NCBI GenBank assembly: GCA_001549895.1
Contig: AP014719.1
Location: 1,426,001-1,490,000 of the forward strand
Origin: Arthrobacter sp. Hiyo8
Lineage (GTDB): Bacteria; Actinomycetota; Actinomycetes; Actinomycetales; Micrococcaceae
DNA: 64,000 nt
Direction: 5' to 3'
The translations under genes were made by a program, and so were the position numbers. This document shows positions 37,595-48,496 of the stretch, in pieces. Position 1 is the stretch's first letter. Every line of letters starts with the position of its first letter. Below the pieces are notes generated by a model that saw only the letters and a program-made list of their open reading frames with translations, was not told where the DNA came from and ran no database searches.

Positions 37595-39040
37595 GGCTCT
37601 TCGTGGTTGGTGGGGAACTGAGTTCGTGTCGTTGAAGACAAGAGGGCCCGTGGCCCTGTTGGGATGAGTGTGTCTAAGCATTCAACCTGGAACAGGACCA
37701 CGAGCCTTGATCGAGCCTACCGGGGTGGCGGCCGACGCTGCCACCATCCTCTTCAACCTGCCCGACTACCGCGTCATCTCCACCAGCCTGAGCCCTGGCG
37801 GCGGTCGCCGGGTCATTGTCGAAACCGAGCAGCCGCCGGGCTGCCCCACATGTGGGGTGGTTGCCTCACGGCGGAAGGAACGCCGCTTCCAACGGATCCG
37901 GGACATTCCCGTCGCCGGTGCCGTGGAGGTCCTCTGGTCCAAGTACCGCTGGTACTGCGAGGAGCCGGCGTGCGGGAGGCTCTCGTTCTTTGAATCCACC
38001 GCCCAGGTCCCGGCCGGGCCCGCTCCACCGGCCGGCTCCGGGACCACCTCGTGGACGCGGTCATCCGTTCGGGCCGGGCTGTCTCGGAGACGGCTGCCGC
38101 CTTTGCGGTGTCCTGGTGGATGGTCCGGGCGGCGTTGACTGAAGCCTGCGTTATGACGCTGCCTGACGTGGACGAGCTCAGCCCGCGGATGCTGGGCATC
38201 GACGAGCACCTCTTCCGGTCCGTGCGCTACTTCCAGGACCCCGAATCCAAGACGTGGACCCGATACGAGCCGTGGATGACCACGATCGTTGACCTGGACA
38301 CGGGCCAGGTCCTGGGCGTCGTGGACGGCCGGGACCACAGGGGCGTTGGGGACTGGCTCTTCGCCCGGCCGCTGGCATGGCGGCTCGGTGTTCAGGTCGT
38401 CGCGATCGACCCTCCGCAGCGTTCCGGAAAGCGCTGCGGATGTGGCTTCCCCGCACCGCCGTCGCGGTCGATCATTTCCACCTGGTCTCCCTGGCCAACC
38501 AGGCCGTGACCGAGGCCAGGCAGAACCTCTCCCAACAGGTCAAGGGCCGCCGGGGACGGGCCGTGGACAAGGCCTGGGCGCACCGGATGCTGCTCCTGCG
38601 CGCCGGCGATACCCTCACGGAGAAGGCAGCCCACCGGCTGTCAGAAGTGTTCGCGGCCGACGATCCGACCGGCACGCTCCAGGCAGTCTGGCAGGTCAAG
38701 GAACAGCTGCGGTTCCTGCTGCGCACCGGCTCCCTGGAGGACGCCGCGACGGCGAAGCAAGAACTCGAGGACCTGGTCAAGGCAGCGGCACGGCCGGAGA
38801 CGAGCAGGCTCTACCGCACCGTCTGCCGGTGGTGGAAAGAGATCGAGGTCCTCATTGTCACCGGGGCCACGACGGGAAAGGTCGAGGCCAACAACACGGC
38901 CATCAAGCAGATCAAGCGCACCGCGCGCGGATACCGGAACCCCAGCAACTACAAATCGATTATCCTCTTGAGAAGTGCCGCCCGGACGGCGGCATGACAC
39001 TCATCCCAGGGATCTATTTCCCCACGAACCGTGAAGAGCC
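37595..39040 (+). mobile_element. ISL3-family insertion sequence, 1,446 bp, with 8-bp target duplication
   Basis: Ends are imperfect terminal inverted repeats: the left starts GGCTCTTCGTGGTTGGTGGG and the right, read inward, starts GGCTCTTCACGGTTCGTGGG, three mismatches in the first 20 bases or so. The identical octamer CCCTATGC flanks it at 37587-37594 and 39041-39048, the 8-bp duplication expected for ISL3. One transposase gene fills it. The intact ends and perfect duplication indicate a fairly recent insertion, about 45 bp upstream of the gntR start codon. Confidence 0.92.
37707..38997 (+). CDS. ISL3-family transposase, frameshifted
   Basis: Likely start TTG at 37707 (LIEPTGVAADAATILFNLPD); about 430 residues when repaired. 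The N-terminal zinc finger has CPTCGVV and WYCEEPACGR. The DDE catalytic set is in LGIDEHLF, VAVDHFHLVSLANQ and VEANNTAIKQIKRTARGYRN. Breaks near 38015 and 38418 fit lost bases. As given the gene could not make full-length enzyme, but since similar shifts hit most genes here, loss of function is not established. It is the only gene in the element. Confidence 0.88.
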
Positions 39041-39075
39041 CCCTATGCGGACTCTGAAGCCTCGCGCGCACGGTT

Positions 39076-39120
39076 AAACCGCGACGGCGGCACCTTTCGC
39101 AGGTGCCGCCGTCGCGGTTT
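39076..39120 (-). terminator. 19-bp-stem terminator of the flavin oxidoreductase gene
   Basis: AAACCGCGACGGCGGCACC (39076-39094) pairs perfectly with 39102-39120 around a 7-base loop. It begins 7 bp after the stop codon of the minus-strand gene ending at 39128. Confidence 0.9.
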
Positions 39121-39127
39121 CGGGGGT

Positions 39128-40197
<1,070 letters not shown>

Positions 40198-40286
40198 GGG
40201 CAGTGCCTTTCAAACGGGAACAGGTCCACTGGCGGCAACTGCAGCGCGCCTGCAACTATTCCTGTTGAGACGCGGATCACACGCTC

Positions 40287-41197
40287 TTAGGGAACGCCCG
40301 GGCAGCCTTCGCCCCGCGGATTCACGATGCAGTTGTCGGCGTAGTTGCGCGTGATCGACCTCCAGACGCTCACCTTCTGGAACGGCGACGCAAATTGTCC
40401 TGTGCCGGGAATCGGCATGTCAGGACCGCCGTTCACGGAGTAGGTGCCGCGGAAGGTGGTGGTCAAAACAACCCAGTAGTCATCTGTCCCGGCGTAAGCG
40501 TGGCTCGTGCGCGTCTTTTCGCCCCATCTTTCTTCAGGAAGTGGACCACCCATAGTTGGCCCCGGCCCGAGCGTCGCACCATCTCCGTAGTCCCATCGAT
40601 ATTCGACCGGTTCTGCCTTTATGACCACCTTTTGCCCGAGCATGTCCACAGTAAAAGCCTGTTCGGAGGCCTCAGCGTAGAAGTTGGTTTCAGCGCCCCT
40701 CAGCGTATGAGGAAATGGCTGAATGCCAGATACTGCTGGTGTGATTGGAAGTTGTTCGAATTTCGACTGTATCTGGGCGGCAATTTTCTCGAGCACGTCT
40801 GTGGCTTTTCCGAATACAAGCAACGGTCGGGCCGTATGGCAGCCCATGCCGGTGGATCAAGAATCTTGAGCGACTCGAACCAGCGGACTGGCCTCCCGTT
40901 CTCCCCCTCCTTACAGTCCGCTGCCGCCGCGAGACACGCTTTGTCAAAATTGTTCTGACCGGGGTCGAGGCATAACAACTCGAACTTGTACTGTTTAGGA
41001 TCCTCAGGTCCAGCCGCTGGCAAATCCACCCATGCCCCGCTGCCAGAGTCATATCTCCAGACACCAATCCCGCGTTGACCCCAGGAAATATCTGAATCAC
41101 TCTGTTCAGCACGTGCAATCGACGTGACGAACATACTCCCTGCAACAAGACAAAAGGTCACCAGACTCCATGCTGCAACCCGGACCCGGTCAACCAC
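40287..41197 (-). CDS. Secreted PKD-like-domain protein, one frameshift
   Basis: GTG at 41197 overlaps by one base the stop of the upstream lipoprotein gene. A signal peptide (VDRVRVAAWSLVTFCLVAGS to ARA) is followed by a Trp/Asp-rich segment GVWRYDSGSGAWVDLPAAGP, a cysteine-containing middle and, after a shift near 40805, a PKD-like domain EPVEYRWDYGDGATLG, SHAYAGTDDYWVVLTTTFRG. It ends NYADNCIVNPRGEGC. Six or so cysteines suggest disulfides outside the cell. Similar pairs of a DUF6318 lipoprotein and a PKD protein recur in Arthrobacter; function unknown. Composition is AT-richer than surroundings. Confidence 0.7.
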
Positions 41198-41837
41198 TAG
41201 CTACCCAATCGGTCAACGTTTGAAGCAAACCATTTTCCATCGACGTATTTCGCGATAACCAGGTCACCGAGAACGCCGGATGCCGCAACATTCTGCCCAA
41301 CGCTCCCGTCAGAGTTATGCAAGGTTCCGGCCGATTGTTGGGACTGTACGGCTACTTGGTACTCCCCGCTAGCCGCTAGGAATTTCGATGTGACAGCCTG
41401 AACTTGGATCTTGCTTCCGACAATCCATCGACCGTCGGAGCTCCACTTCTCGATCCCAGGAAAGACCTTGCTGCACATCGCGCACGTAGAACTAGTTACT
41501 TCATTGATGGGGCCAATCGGCCGGTCTCAAAACCGTAATTCAGCAGTTCATACCAGTACCTCGCAAACGCCTCCACGCCTTCCTTTGTGTTCGCCTTCGC
41601 GGCCTCCGGCAACACGGGAACCGGGACGTTCTCGGCTTTCCCCTTGGCGTCCGCGGGTTTGTAAACAGCCGTCGAGGTCGGAGAGGGAGCACCAGTGACG
41701 CTGGCTGAAGCTGAAGCAGAATCTGTAGGCGACGCAGACTGCGGCTGGGTAGTGTTCCCGCACGCAGTCAGCGTCAACGCCGTGCCAAGGCTGACAATCA
41801 TGAAAAAGCGAGCAGAAACCGAGGTGCGTGGAGTCAT
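41197..41837 (-). CDS. DUF6318-family lipoprotein, one frameshift
   Basis: ATG at 41837. The signal SARFFMIVSLGTALTLTACG ends in a lipobox LTAC, then a long Ser/Thr/Pro/Ala linker. The DUF6318-type domain begins at PVPVLPEAAKANTKEGVEAF, ARYWYELLNYGFETG; after a shift near 41515 it continues with TSSTCAMCSKVFPGIEKW, VGSKIQVQAVTSKFLAASGE and ends KWFASNVDRLGS. The pair CAMC could form a disulfide. Expected to be membrane-anchored and surface-exposed. Overlaps the PKD-protein gene, so the two are one operon. Role unknown. Confidence 0.75.
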
Positions 41838-42007
41838 GGTTTGCTATCCCCAAATAGTTTTCAAGACTAAACGTTTCCAAAAAGGGTAGCTTAATTGCCC
41901 GTCGTGGCGGGAAAGTTATCCACAGGCTCCGGTTCATTACGCACCATCGCTTCACGAGCGCGGCCCAGCACAACCAGCCCACCACAACAAACACAAACCA
42001 AAGGCCC

Positions 42008-42044
42008 GACGACGGGACCGCGGCCAGGCCGCCCATCCGTCGTC
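42008..42044 (-). terminator. Terminator of the NCS1 permease gene
   Basis: GACGACGG (42008-42015) pairs with CCGTCGTC (42037-42044), and within it GCGGCC-A-GGCCGC makes a second stem. It starts 28 bp beyond the permease stop; on the minus strand it is followed by a T-rich GGCCTTTGGTTTGTGTTTG. Confidence 0.75.
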
Positions 42045-42071
42045 GAGGCCTATGGGACCTTGAACTCCTAC

Positions 42072-43822
42072 CTACTTTTGAGCAGGCAGGACCAACTCCC
42101 CCGACTTATCCGTCGACAAAGCGAGCGAAGAGATGAACTGCGGTTCGCCGTCGGGCCCGTCCTGGGCCGAGCGGACCATATCCGGGCGCTCGAACTCCAG
42201 TCCGGTCACGTGGCATAGCAGCTTGGCGTCGCTCGGGTTGCCGTCGGCGTCGAACATCGGCAGATCGATTCCGTCGTCGGAGCGGCGTAGGTAGTACTTC
42301 CCGCGGGTCAACACGGCCAGCGCTGGCGGCAGCACAAGCGCCAGCCCAACGGCGAAGATCGGCGAATATGGCTGCACAGCTGAACCGAAAGCGCCGAAGA
42401 ACACCGCAATCGAGACAACGGCCGAAACCAACATCGAGATAAAGCCCACCGGGTTGACGGCGTAAAGCATGCCTCGGCGGAATTCGGGAACCTTGGGCGA
42501 AATCTTGAGCAAATACTTGTTGATGGCAATATCGGACGCAACGGTAACCACCCATGCCATGGCGCAATTCGCGTAGAACCCAAGGATGGTGTTCAGGAAC
42601 TCGAACATGTTCGCTTCCATCAGCACCAGCGCAATCACCAGGTTCACCACCACGAACACCATGCGCCCCGGGTAACTCTTGGTGATACGCGTGAAGCTGT
42701 TGGTCCACGCGAGCGAGCCGGAGTAGGCATTGGTCACGTTGATCTTGATTTGCGAAATGACCACAAGCACCACGGCCAAGGTCATCGCCAGCCAAGCCGG
42801 CATCATTTCCTGGTACACGCCAAGGAATTGATGCACCGGCTCGTTGGCATGCGCGGAGGCGGCTGGATCCAGGGTCGCAATCAGGTAGATGGCAATGAAC
42901 ATGCCACGATCTGCTTGATCGCGCCGAAAATCACCCAGCCCGGCCCCGCCAGGATCACGGCACGCCACCAAGCACCACGGTTCTCGGCGGTCTTGGGAGG
43001 CATGAAACGCAAATAGTCAATCTGCTCCGCGATCTGCGCCATGAGCGACAGGCAGACACCCGCGGCCAGCATCACGGAGGCCAGGTTGGTGCCTTCAGCG
43101 CCGGATTTGCCCGTGAACGCGAAGAATTCCCCGATGCTGTCCGGGTGCGAAATCACCAAATACCCCACGGGAACCACCATGAGCAGGAGCCACAAAGGAG
43201 TGGTCCACACCTGCAACTTGGACAAGGCCTTCATCCCGTAAATCACCAAGGGAATCACAATAAGCGTGGACGCCGCATAACCGAGCCACTGCGGGATGCC
43301 CAGCCCAAGTTCCAGGCCTTGAGCCATGATGGAACCCTCAAGCGCGAAGAAGATGAACGTGAACGTCGCGAAAATGACGTTGGTGACCACCGAGCCGTAA
43401 TAGCCGAATCCGGAACCCCGCGTGATGAGGTCAAGATCAATGTTGTACCGGGCCGCGTAGTAGGCCAAGGGAAATCCGGTGGCGAAAATGACCACGGCCG
43501 CCACCACGATTCCGAAAATAGCGTTTACGGTGCCGTACGAAATACCGATGTTCGCGCCGATCGAGAAATCAGCCAAATACGCGATTCCACCGAGCGCACT
43601 CGTCGCCACCACACCCGCACCCCATTTGCGGTAGGACCGTGGCGCGAACCTGAGGGTGTAGTCCTCCAGGCTCTCCTTCGCTGCGCTCATCGCATCGGCA
43701 TTACCAGCCGTGCGGCTCCCGGCGCCTAGCGCCTCGGAAGGTTCGACGACGGCGACCCCCACCGGGGAGCCACCCGCCGTCGAGGGTTCAAGCACTTGCG
43801 TTGTCTTCGAATCGTCAGTCAT
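42072..43822 (-). CDS. NCS1-family nucleobase:cation symporter, one frameshift
   Basis: About 584 residues with 12 membrane helices. The NCS1 pattern is visible: FAPRSYRKWGAGVVATSALG, FATGFPLAYYAARYNIDLDL and TRGSGFGYYGSVV in TM3, IDYLRFMPPKT, and after the break VLVVISQIKINVTNAYSGSL, WTNSFTRI in TM8. The tail MFDADGNPSDAKLLCHVTG is an extension seen in actinobacterial members. The break at 42903-42905 is GG in place of GGG (QIVGMFIAIY). It should carry a purine, pyrimidine, allantoin or related ring compound with a cation. The cytosine and adenine deaminases are in the window but not adjacent. Confidence 0.83.
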
Positions 43823-43845
43823 CCCCAAAACTTTCCTCGTCTCGA

Positions 43846-43980
43846 CATGTTTCCCCGATGAACATGGGCTCGACGCTATCGGCGGGATGGAACCACGGAG
43901 TCACCACGATGTTTCCGCGCTGTAACTTATCCAGCGAGTTGGACGCCAAGATTGCGGCTCCGGGTTTGTGGACGTCCAAC
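43846..43980. promoter_or_regulatory. Inverted repeats in the bioB upstream region
   Basis: Two dyads lie in the 234-bp gap between the NCS1 gene and bioB: CATGTT-N9-AACATG (43846-43866), and GTTGGACG (43938-43945) with CGTCCAAC (43973-43980). The first is the sort of short dyad used by TetR-type regulators such as BioQ, the usual actinobacterial biotin repressor; the second could fold into an RNA hairpin 77 bp before bioB. A ribosome site GAGGAG precedes the ATG at 44057. Assignment is tentative. Confidence 0.4.
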
Positions 43981-44056
43981 AAAATCGCGGTCCCGTAGGC
44001 CTACTACCGTCGTGAAGGAACGCACCATCCCCTGCAAGTAACGGCCGAGGAGCATC

Positions 44057-45084
44057 ATGACCACCCAGCCAAACCCAAGGCGTACGTCCACCTATCCGAT
44101 TCTGGAAACAGCCCGCGAGCAAGTCCTCGCGAAAGGCGAAGGACTCAGCGAAGCCCAACTGCTCGAGATCCTCGAGCTCCCGGACGATGCCATTCCCGAA
44201 GCCCTGCAGCTTGCCCACGAAGTCCGCCTGGAGCACTGCGGCGAGGACGTCGAAGTGGAGGAATCATCTCCATCAAGACCGGAGGATGCCCTGAGGACTG
44301 CCATTTCTGCAGCCAGTCGGGATTGTTCGACAGTCCGGTCCGGGGCGTCTGGCTCGACATCCCCGAGCTCGTCAAGGCCGCCAAGGAAACCGCCGCCACC
44401 GGGGCCACGGAGTTCTGCATCGTCGCAGCCGTCCGAGGCCCGGACATCAAGCTCATGAACCAGATCAAGTTCGCGATCGACCGCATCAACGCCGAAGTGG
44501 ACATCAACATCGCGTGCTCGCTCGGCATGCTCAACCAGCGCCAAGTGGACCAACTCGCCGAATGGGGCGTCCACCGCTACAACCACAACCTCGAAACCGC
44601 GCGCAGCTACTTCCCCGAAGTCGTCACCACGCACACCTACGAGGAACGCCTCGACACTTGCAACATGGTCAAGGCGGCCGGCATGGAACTGTGCTGCGGC
44701 GCCCTGATCGGCATGGGCGAAACCACCGCCCAGCGCGCCGAACTCGCCAGCCAACTTGCGGCCCTCGAACCGCACGAAGTCCCGCTGAACTTCCTCAATC
44801 CGCGCCCGGGAACGCCCCTCGAAAACCAAGGAATCATGGACGGCAAGGACGCCCTCCGCGCCATAGCGGCGTTCCGCCTCGCCATGCCGCGGACCGTGCT
44901 GCGTTACGCCGGCGGACGGGAACTGACCCTGGGCGACCTCGGCACGCGCGAAGGCCTCATGGGCGGCATCAACGCGGTGATCGTCGGCAACTACCTCACC
45001 ACACTCGGCCGACCCGCCGACGCAGACCTCAACCTCCTCGTGGAACTGAACATGCCCATCAAGGAACTCCAGAAGTCGCTGTGA
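44057..45084 (+). CDS. bioB: Biotin synthase, one frameshift
   Basis: About 342 residues. The radical-SAM motif is CPEDCHFC (Cys-x3-Cys-x2-Cys) and the [2Fe-2S] ligands include the Cys of [29 protein letters not shown] and the second Cys of [16 protein letters not shown]; the Arg ligand region [12 protein letters not shown] is present. It inserts sulfur into dethiobiotin. The break at about 44260 is one G missing from GGG ([17 protein letters not shown] restored). First gene of the operon; its stop overlaps the bsaP start (GTGA). Confidence 0.93.
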
Positions 45085-45332
45085 ACACTGTTGAGACGGC
45101 AGGCTTCTGCGGGCACTGCGGCGGACCCGCCACGCAAGCCGGGCCAGCCGCACAGGGCGACCCGGCAACGCAAGGTGAGCGCCCGACGTCGGACGCCCAC
45201 CTGGGCTGCCAGCAGCGCCTCGCGATGGAGCCTCCCCGCTATTGCGCTGTCTGCCGGCGCCGCATGAAAGTCCAGGTCACGCCGCTCGGCTGGACCGCTG
45301 AATGTTCGCGCCACGGCCGGGTTACGCCATGA
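45081..45332 (+). CDS. bsaP: Biotin synthase auxiliary protein BsaP
   Basis: An intact 83-residue protein; GTG at 45081 overlaps the bioB stop. Conserved cysteines are FCGHCGG, the LGCQQRL cysteine, [16 protein letters not shown] and ECSRHG, with a variable Ala/Gln/Gly spacer between the first two groups. This matches the small iron-sulfur protein (mycobacterial Rv1590 type) that actinobacterial biotin synthases need for activity. Its position, directly after bioB and overlapping bioA, agrees. Confidence 0.85.
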   Translation: MNTVETAGFCGHCGGPATQAGPAAQGDPATQGERPTSDAHLGCQQRLAMEPPRYCAVCRRRMKVQVTPLGWTAECSRHGRVTP

Positions 45333-46638
45333 GCGTCATCCAGCGTGACCGGGCAAGCCTCTGGCATCCCTACGCTCCGGCGTCGGGGACGCTGCCGTTG
45401 TGGGAAGTCGAAGACGCCGACGGCGTGACGCTGCGGCTCCGCGACGAAACCGGCCAACGCCACGAGGTGCTCGATGCCATGTCCTCCTGGTGGTCGGTCA
45501 TCCACGGGTACCGGAATCCCGTCCTGGATGCCGCCGCGAAGCGCCAACTAGCTACGTTCAGCCACGTGATGTTCGGCGGCCTCACCCATGAACCCGCCGT
45601 CGAATTGGCCGAACGGCTGGTCGCCATGGCCCCTTCCGCGGCGGATCGGCCGAGGTTGGAGCGGGTTTTCCTGGCGGATTCTGGATCGGTGTCCGTGGAG
45701 GTGGCGCTCAAGCTCGCGGTACAGTTCCAGACTGCGTCGGGGTTCCCCAAGAGGCAACGCTTCCTCAGCATCCGCGGCGGTTACCATGGCGACACCTTCG
45801 CGGCGATGGGCGTCTGCGACCCCGTCGACGGCATGCACTCGGCCTTCCCCGGGCTGCTCGGAGCCAATGTGTTCGCCGCGAGGCCACCCGCCGCTGGCGC
45901 GCCGCCCGAGGAAATCGCGGAATGGCAGGCGCACACAGAAGCCCTCGCCCAAGAACACGCCAACGAACTGGCCGCGATCATCGTGGAACCCGTGCTTCAA
46001 GGCGCCGGCGGCATGTTCGTTTACGCCGCCGCATGCCTGCGCATCCTCCGCGACATCGCCGATCGGCACGGGATCCTCCTGATCCTCGACGAGATCGCAA
46101 CGGGCTTCGGCCGCACGGGCGAGCTCTTCGCCGCACAGCACGCAGGCGTGGTTCCAGACATCATGTGCGTCGGCAAAGCCCTCACGGGCGGTTACCTCAC
46201 GCTCGCGGCGATGCTCTGCACGGGCGAAGTGGCGGCCCGCGTTTCGAACGGCGGTGCCGGCGCCTTGCTGCACGGACCCACGTTCATGGGCAATCCGCTC
46301 GCGTGTTCCGTGGCCAATGCGAGCCTGGGAATTCTCGACGGCGGCGGGTGGCGCAGCGATGTGGCCCGGATCGGCTCGGGCCTGGCGGCCGGCCTCGAAG
46401 CTGCAAATGCGTTCGACGCCGTCAAGGACGTCCGCACCATCGGCGCCGTGGCGTCATCGAGTTGAACACGGAAGTGGACGTCGCCGCAGTGACGAGTGCC
46501 GCCGTCGGGCATGGGGTGTGGGTGCGGCCGTTCCGGAACCTTGTTTACGCGATGCCGCCCTACATCAGCACCGCCGAGGAGATCCGGCGAATTGCAGAGG
46601 GTATGGTGGCGGCCGTGGCCGAGGTCCACGGGCCATGA
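45329..46638 (+). CDS. bioA: Adenosylmethionine-8-amino-7-oxononanoate aminotransferase, one frameshift
   Basis: About 436 residues. WHPYAP near the start, [29 protein letters not shown], the PLP aspartate in [15 protein letters not shown], the PLP lysine in [14 protein letters not shown], and [17 protein letters not shown] are all BioA signatures; the WW and Tyr near the start discriminate BioA from other class III aminotransferases. It makes 7,8-diaminopelargonate using SAM as amino donor. A break near 46452 (GAVGVIELN) is one missing G. ATGA overlaps with genes on both sides. Confidence 0.93.
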
Positions 46639-47820
46639 GCAGGTCAATGACCGCGTGGTTGGAACAGCAGGCCGCGGTCCGCGAGCGCCGCGGCCTCGTC
46701 CGTTCGCCCGTGACGCGCCTCGGTCCGGACGCTGCGGTGGACCTGGCGAGCAACGACTATCTTGGACTCGCGACGGACCCGAGGCTGGCAGAGGCCGCCC
46801 GCGAAGCGATTGGCCGTTGGGGAACCGGTGCCACGTCCTCGCGGCTGGTTGCCGGTACCACGGCGCTGCACCTCGAGCTCGAATCCGAGCTCGCGAGCCT
46901 CACCGGCATGGAATCGGCGTTGGTCTTCTCTTCCGGGTACTTGGCGAATCTGGGCATCACGACTGCGCTCGGCGGCCCCGGGCCCTCATCGTGGCCGACG
47001 AGCATTGCCATGCTTCGCTGATTGACGGTTTCCGCTTGAGCCGGTCGAGGGTGGAAACGGTCCCGCACAACGACCTCAGCGCTACCGAGCACTGTCTGCG
47101 GACCCGTACCGAGCCCAGGGCCCTGATCGCCGTCGAGTCCATCTACAGTGTCTTCGGCGATGCCGCCCCGCTCCCCCGGCTGTTGGCGCTGGCCGAAGAG
47201 CACGACGCGATGCTCATCGTGGACGAAGCCCATAGCCTCGGCGTTTCGGGCCGTGGCGCGTTCGAGGCCACGGCGCAGTGGCCGGAACGGATCTCTCGGG
47301 CCACCCCAACGTGGTGCTGACTGCGACCCTTTCCAAGTCGCTCGGCAGCCAAGGGGGTGCCGTGCTTGGCAGCGCGCTGCTCCGCGAGCACCTCGTCAAC
47401 CGGGCCCGCAGCTTCATCTTCGATACCGGGCTCGCACCGTCGTCCGCGGCGGCTGCGCTGGCCGCCGTCGGGATCATCCGCACTGAACCGTGGCGTGCGG
47501 CGGCAGTTCACCACAACGCCGCCAGCCTCAGCGCCGGACTGGCGACGGTGCAACGTGAGCCGGGCATCGCCGTCGTGCCCGTTGGCGCGCCGCTTCAGAC
47601 GGCAGGTGCCGTTCTGTCCGTTCCCATGCCCTCCGCTGCGGCCGCACTTGCGGCGAGCCAGGCGGCGCACGGGGCGGGTGTCCGCGTCGGCTGCTTCCGG
47701 CCGCCCTCGGTGCCCGACGGCGTCTCGCGCCTCAGGCTGACGGCCCGCGCCACCCTCACTCCCAGCGACATCGACTACGCGTGCGCAACGTTGCGCCGCA
47801 TCCTGGAGGAAATGCCATGA
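46635..47820 (+). CDS. bioF: 8-amino-7-oxononanoate synthase, two frameshifts
   Basis: About 395 residues. DLASNDYLGLATDPRL, GTGATSSRLVAGTTALHLEL, ALVFSSGYLANLG, DEHCHASLIDGFRLS, LIVDEAHSLGVSGRG and the PLP lysine region LTATLSKSLGSQGGAVLG identify a class II alpha-oxoamine synthase of the BioF type. It condenses pimeloyl-ACP or -CoA with alanine. Breaks near 46980 and 47283 each fit one lost G or C. Overlaps bioA and bioD. Confidence 0.92.
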
Positions 47821-48496
47821 AACTGCCACCCATAGTGCTGGTCACCGGAACGGACACCGGCGTCGGCAAGACCGTCACGACGGCGGCGCTTGCGTCCGCG
47901 CTGCAGGCGGACGGTCGCTCGGTGGCCGTGTACAAGCCGTGCCAGAGCGGCGCCGTGACGGGCGACTCCGATTGCGCCGAAATCACCCGCTTGGCCGGAC
48001 CGCTCACAGCCGAGGCCGGCGTCGTGCTCCAAGAACCCCTCGCCCCGGTGCCCGCGGCCGCGCTGGACGGCGTCACGCTGCCTCAGCTTGCGGCATATGC
48101 CGCGCGCGTCCGCGAACTTGCCGGCACGCATGACTATGTTCTCGTGGAGGGTTCCGGCGGTCTCCTCGTGGAGTTGGACCCGACGGCGGCACGCTGGCGG
48201 ATCTGGGCAGCCGCCTTGCCAGTGACGCGACTTTTGTGGTGGTTGCCCGCCCCGCGTTGGGAACCCTGAACCACACGGCGCTGACGCTCGAAGCCCTGGA
48301 ACGCAGGGATTTGGCTGTGCATGGAGTGATTCTGGGAACCTGGCCGGACGACCCAGGCGTGCTGGAACACGGCAACCGGGCGGCGCTCGGCACGTTGCGG
48401 CCGCTTCTTGGGGTGCTCCCCGAGCGCGCCGCGGACCTCCCACCCGTGACGTTCCGGGCGGCGAGTGCGCACTGGCTGAGCGGGGCTTGGTCATGA
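47817..48496 (+). CDS. bioD: ATP-dependent dethiobiotin synthetase, one frameshift
   Basis: About 226 residues. VTGTDTGVGKTVTTAALASA is the Walker A of BioD (GTDTGVGKT), YKPCQSG the substrate loop, and VEGSGGLLVELDP the Walker B-like GAGG region. The break at about 48184 is GG for GGG (DPTGGTLADLGSRLA restored). C-terminal part GVILGTWPDDPGVLEHGNRA is typical. It closes the ureido ring of dethiobiotin. Fifth gene of the bio operon, overlapping bioF and the P450. Confidence 0.92.

Noticed and set aside
41548..42036. A minus-strand frame starting at 42036 upstream of the DUF6318 lipoprotein
   Set aside because: It runs through the NCS1 terminator and is in a different frame from the lipoprotein, whose own signal peptide starts at 41837.
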